A stretch of 6,911 nt of DNA, taken from assembly GCA_013336035.1 (NCBI GenBank), contig JAAXUL010000427.1, positions 1 through 6,911 of the forward strand, given 5' to 3'. Shown piece after piece: positions 5,615 to 6,911 of the stretch. The DNA is from Chloroflexales bacterium (GTDB lineage Bacteria; Chloroflexota; Chloroflexia; Chloroflexales; Chloroflexaceae). Below the pieces are notes generated by a model. The model searched no databases. It worked only from the letters and a program-made list of their open reading frames with translations, and was not told the DNA's origin. Each line of letters starts with the position of its first letter. Position 1 is the stretch's first letter. Made by a program: the position numbers and the translations under genes.

Positions 5615-5630
5615 ATGGGTGCCCATGCAT
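5615..5630. promoter_or_regulatory. inverted repeat upstream of operon promoter
   Basis: ATGGG-TG-CCCAT (5615-5626) overlaps ATGCAT (5625-5630), ending 10 bp before the -35 box of the rightward operon. The position suits an activator or repressor site. The arms are only 5 bp, so it could be chance. Confidence 0.3.
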
Positions 5631-5640
5631 GCCCTCCTCC

Positions 5641-5668
5641 TTGACGATTCGCCCACGCGTGCTACAAT
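5641..5668 (+). promoter_or_regulatory. sigma70-type promoter of the rightward operon
   Basis: TTGACG (5641-5646) and TACAAT (5663-5668) are each one base from consensus and separated by 16 bp. Transcription should start near 5675, giving a leader of about 30 nt. Within it TTTAC (5686-5690) and GTAAA (5697-5701) form an inverted repeat over the ribosome binding site AAAGG (5693-5697). Confidence 0.7.
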
Positions 5669-5705
5669 AAGACTACATACAGGTATTTACACAAAGGTAA
5701 AGACC

Positions 5706-5912
5706 GTGGCGATTGATCCGACTATTGTCAAGACCATTAATACCTTGCTGGATCACGAACGCCAGCGGCACAACCTGGACACCGACGTCGAGCTCGCGCG
5801 GCGGCTCAGTATCTCGACGAAGACGCTGTCCCTCTGGCGGCACGGCAAGTCGATTCCCAAAGCCGCGGTGGTCCTGGTGCGCCTTGTGCTTGCCGCGCGC
5901 CAGGCCGGGTGA
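5706..5912 (+). CDS. small HTH DNA-binding protein
   Basis: I place the start at GTG 5706: AAAGG lies 8 nt upstream, and earlier in-frame starts near 5619 precede the predicted transcription start. The protein has 68 aa. Residues 27-51, DVELARRLSISTKTLSLWRHGKSIP, hold a helix-turn-helix in the XRE/Cro style, with the typical W..GK..P after the recognition helix. There is almost nothing beyond the DNA-binding domain, as in Cro-like repressors. It is the first gene of the operon, 22 nt ahead of the next, and is transcribed divergently from the XRE gene. It is a likely autoregulator of its own operon or counterpart of the XRE protein; the target is not shown. Confidence 0.72.
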   Translation: MAIDPTIVKTINTLLDHERQRHNLDTDVELARRLSISTKTLSLWRHGKSIPKAAVVLVRLVLAARQAG

Positions 5913-5934
5913 TAGGACGATGCGGAGGTCACGC

Positions 5935-6234
5935 ATGGCTCCTGAACTACCTCACATCCTGGGTCATACCAGTTCGATCGCCCGCTACCCCGAGCTGGCG
6001 CTGAGCGCGACGGGTGTCATCGGGCTGCCGGGCTCGCTGCCTTGCTGCCGCAGTCAGGACGGACGGCTCTGTGGCCACGGCACGACCCGCGCCGTGCTTC
6101 AGGCGCTGCCCGACGGCACCTGGCGGTTGCTCCCGCTCTGCGAGGCGTGCCTGGCGCAGGCCGATCCGACCACCGTGCCCTGCCACCTACCTGAGGATCG
6201 CGATGGAGAAAGAGCAGCCGACCGGCAGCGCTGA
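5935..6234 (+). CDS. cysteine-rich putative zinc-binding protein
   Basis: A 99-aa protein of no family I can name. ATG 5935 is preferred over the in-frame ATG 5920 because GGAGGT (5924-5929) stands 5 nt before it. Six cysteines are present: Cys37, Cys38, Cys46, Cys69, Cys72 and Cys83. The part LCGHGTTRAVLQALPDGTWR followed by LLPLCEAC resembles small zinc knuckles, in which a C..H or C.C pair and a later CxxC enclose a short beta hairpin. Zinc binding is an inference. There is no signal peptide or membrane segment, so a cytoplasmic protein is likely. Its 3' end overlaps the following membrane-protein gene by 32 nt, implying coupled expression. Confidence 0.62.
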   Translation: MAPELPHILGHTSSIARYPELALSATGVIGLPGSLPCCRSQDGRLCGHGTTRAVLQALPDGTWRLLPLCEACLAQADPTTVPCHLPEDRDGERAADRQR

Positions 6235-6793
6235 GGCGAACACGCTCCTCACCACCCTCCTCGGGCAAGCTCCTGCGTCGGTACCGGCTGCGGGAAGCAC
6301 GAGCGCCTCGCAGCGGCGACGGCGGGCCAGTAGCACCTACGACCGTGTCACCCGGAGTATTGGCCTCGTCGTGGCGCTGCTGCTGATGGTGGCCCTGTGG
6401 ATGACGGGGGGCTACTTCACGCTCCAGTTCCTCGCCAGCCTGGGGGTGCGGGTGGCAGCCGCGGGTCTGGCGCCCGTGGCCTGGCTGCTGGGCTTACCTC
6501 AAGGGCACGGGAGTGGGCATTGGCTCTGGGCGGTTGCGGCCTGGGCGCTCCCGGCGGCGCTCTCGGCGGCCGAGATCGGCCTGTGGCCACGGCGGGTCGT
6601 CCACCCGGCCATCTGGCTCATCTGGGCCGCATTTCTCGGCTTTGACGCCAGCACCACTGCGGCCGGCGTCGTCCTAGTCATCACGGCTGAGCCGGTGACC
6701 GCCTGGCTCATCGGGCTCAGCGTCGGTGTGGCGCTGGCCCTGCTCCCGGAGAAGGGCGCACGGGTGATCTGGCGACTGTTGCACGAGGGCTAG
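6203..6793 (+). CDS. polytopic membrane protein of unknown function
   Basis: A 196-aa protein starting at ATG 6203; GAGG (6193-6196) lies 6 nt upstream. The same frame is open further left, but that part is the Arg/Cys-rich shadow of the preceding gene. Residues 1-50 are polar and include RRRRASS at 38-44, a positive cluster expected on the cytoplasmic side. Hydrophobic segments lie at about 53-77, 82-98, 107-124, 134-147 and 151-182 (the last possibly two helices), giving roughly five or six membrane passes. The C-terminus is short and basic. I find no catalytic or transporter motif. Small polytopic proteins of this kind occur in conjugation and plasmid-maintenance operons, but nothing here decides between these. 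The next gene starts directly after its stop codon. Confidence 0.72.
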   Translation: MEKEQPTGSAEANTLLTTLLGQAPASVPAAGSTSASQRRRRASSTYDRVTRSIGLVVALLLMVALWMTGGYFTLQFLASLGVRVAAAGLAPVAWLLGLPQGHGSGHWLWAVAAWALPAALSAAEIGLWPRRVVHPAIWLIWAAFLGFDASTTAAGVVLVITAEPVTAWLIGLSVGVALALLPEKGARVIWRLLHEG

Positions 6794-6911
6794 ATGAACC
6801 CCGCTACGGGCCTGACCATCCAGCTCGCCTTGCTCTTCATGCTCTGCGGAGTCGTCGTGTACCTGAAAGCCGTCGAGCTCTATCGTCAGCTCTATGGGAA
6901 GCCTCAGGAAA
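6794..6911 (+). CDS. small membrane protein, 5' part only
   Basis: ATG 6794 immediately follows the TAG of the previous gene; GAGGG (6785-6789) is 4 nt upstream, so translation is probably coupled. The 39 visible residues start MNPATGLTIQLALLFMLCG and contain one hydrophobic segment (about 7-25), followed by VELYRQLYGKPQE, which is polar. The window ends before any stop codon. It is the fourth gene of the rightward operon and, like its neighbour, membrane-associated. Family unknown. Confidence 0.6.
   Translation, partial: MNPATGLTIQLALLFMLCGVVVYLKAVELYRQLYGKPQE

Noticed and set aside
5619..5705. N-terminal extension of the 68-aa HTH protein to a start at 5619
   Set aside because: It would span the predicted promoter (5641-5668), and the GTG at 5706 has a well-spaced AAAGG. 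The extension has no conserved look.
6014..6202. N-terminal extension of the membrane protein to 6014
   Set aside because: The extra residues are Arg/Cys-rich and lie in another frame of the upstream cysteine-rich gene; ATG 6203 has its own ribosome binding site.
1..6911. CRISPR array, tRNA, rRNA or insertion sequence
   Set aside because: Repeats here are short, few and without unique spacers of constant length. I saw no tRNA cloverleaf with a T-arm, no rRNA segment, and no transposase frame or terminal inverted repeats with target duplication.

Overview
This window looks like part of a small bacterial plasmid or a plasmid-like element. The host is GC-rich, but nothing here fixes its phylum. 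Bacterial sigma70-type promoter boxes, Shine-Dalgarno sequences and one apparently leaderless gene would fit Actinomycetota, Chloroflexota or Deinococcota; that is inference only. The first 14 bases match the 3' end of the Illumina TruSeq read-1 adapter. Position 1 is therefore an assembly artefact at a contig end, not a natural junction.

Layout. (1) Positions 15-146 may be the 3' end of a gene entering from the left. (2) About 1.8 kb (147-1966) has no convincing gene. It holds palindromes and hairpins, and a compact array of GGATAC/GTATCC and GGTATAC sites around 1005-1147 whose last three members are spaced exactly 20 bp apart; this could be a centromere or operator. (3) A 611-residue replication protein (1973-3808, + strand) combines an archaeo-eukaryotic primase/PrimPol-like N-terminal domain with a winged-helix DNA-binding domain and a long C-terminal tail. 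(4) Positions 3828-4762 form an iteron-type origin. A module of about 130 bp (AT-rich box, spacer, 23-bp iterons, GC-rich box) occurs three times: once inverted just after rep, and twice in direct orientation 310 bp apart, with different iteron numbers. (5) An XRE-family regulator (5075-5515, - strand) appears to be leaderless and has a perfect TTACCG-AA-CGGTAA operator at its promoter. (6) A rightward operon starts from a strong sigma70-like promoter (5641-5668). It encodes a 68-residue HTH protein, a 99-residue cysteine-rich putative zinc protein, a 196-residue polytopic membrane protein overlapping it by 32 nt, and a one-TM membrane protein cut by the window end.

Proposed working model: Rep binds the iterons through its winged helix and primes replication with its PrimPol domain. 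Two small HTH regulators control the divergent region, and the rightward operon carries an accessory membrane function that I cannot name. A 12-bp inverted repeat, TCCGT-NN-ACGGA, occurs at three distant places and may be a common protein-binding site.
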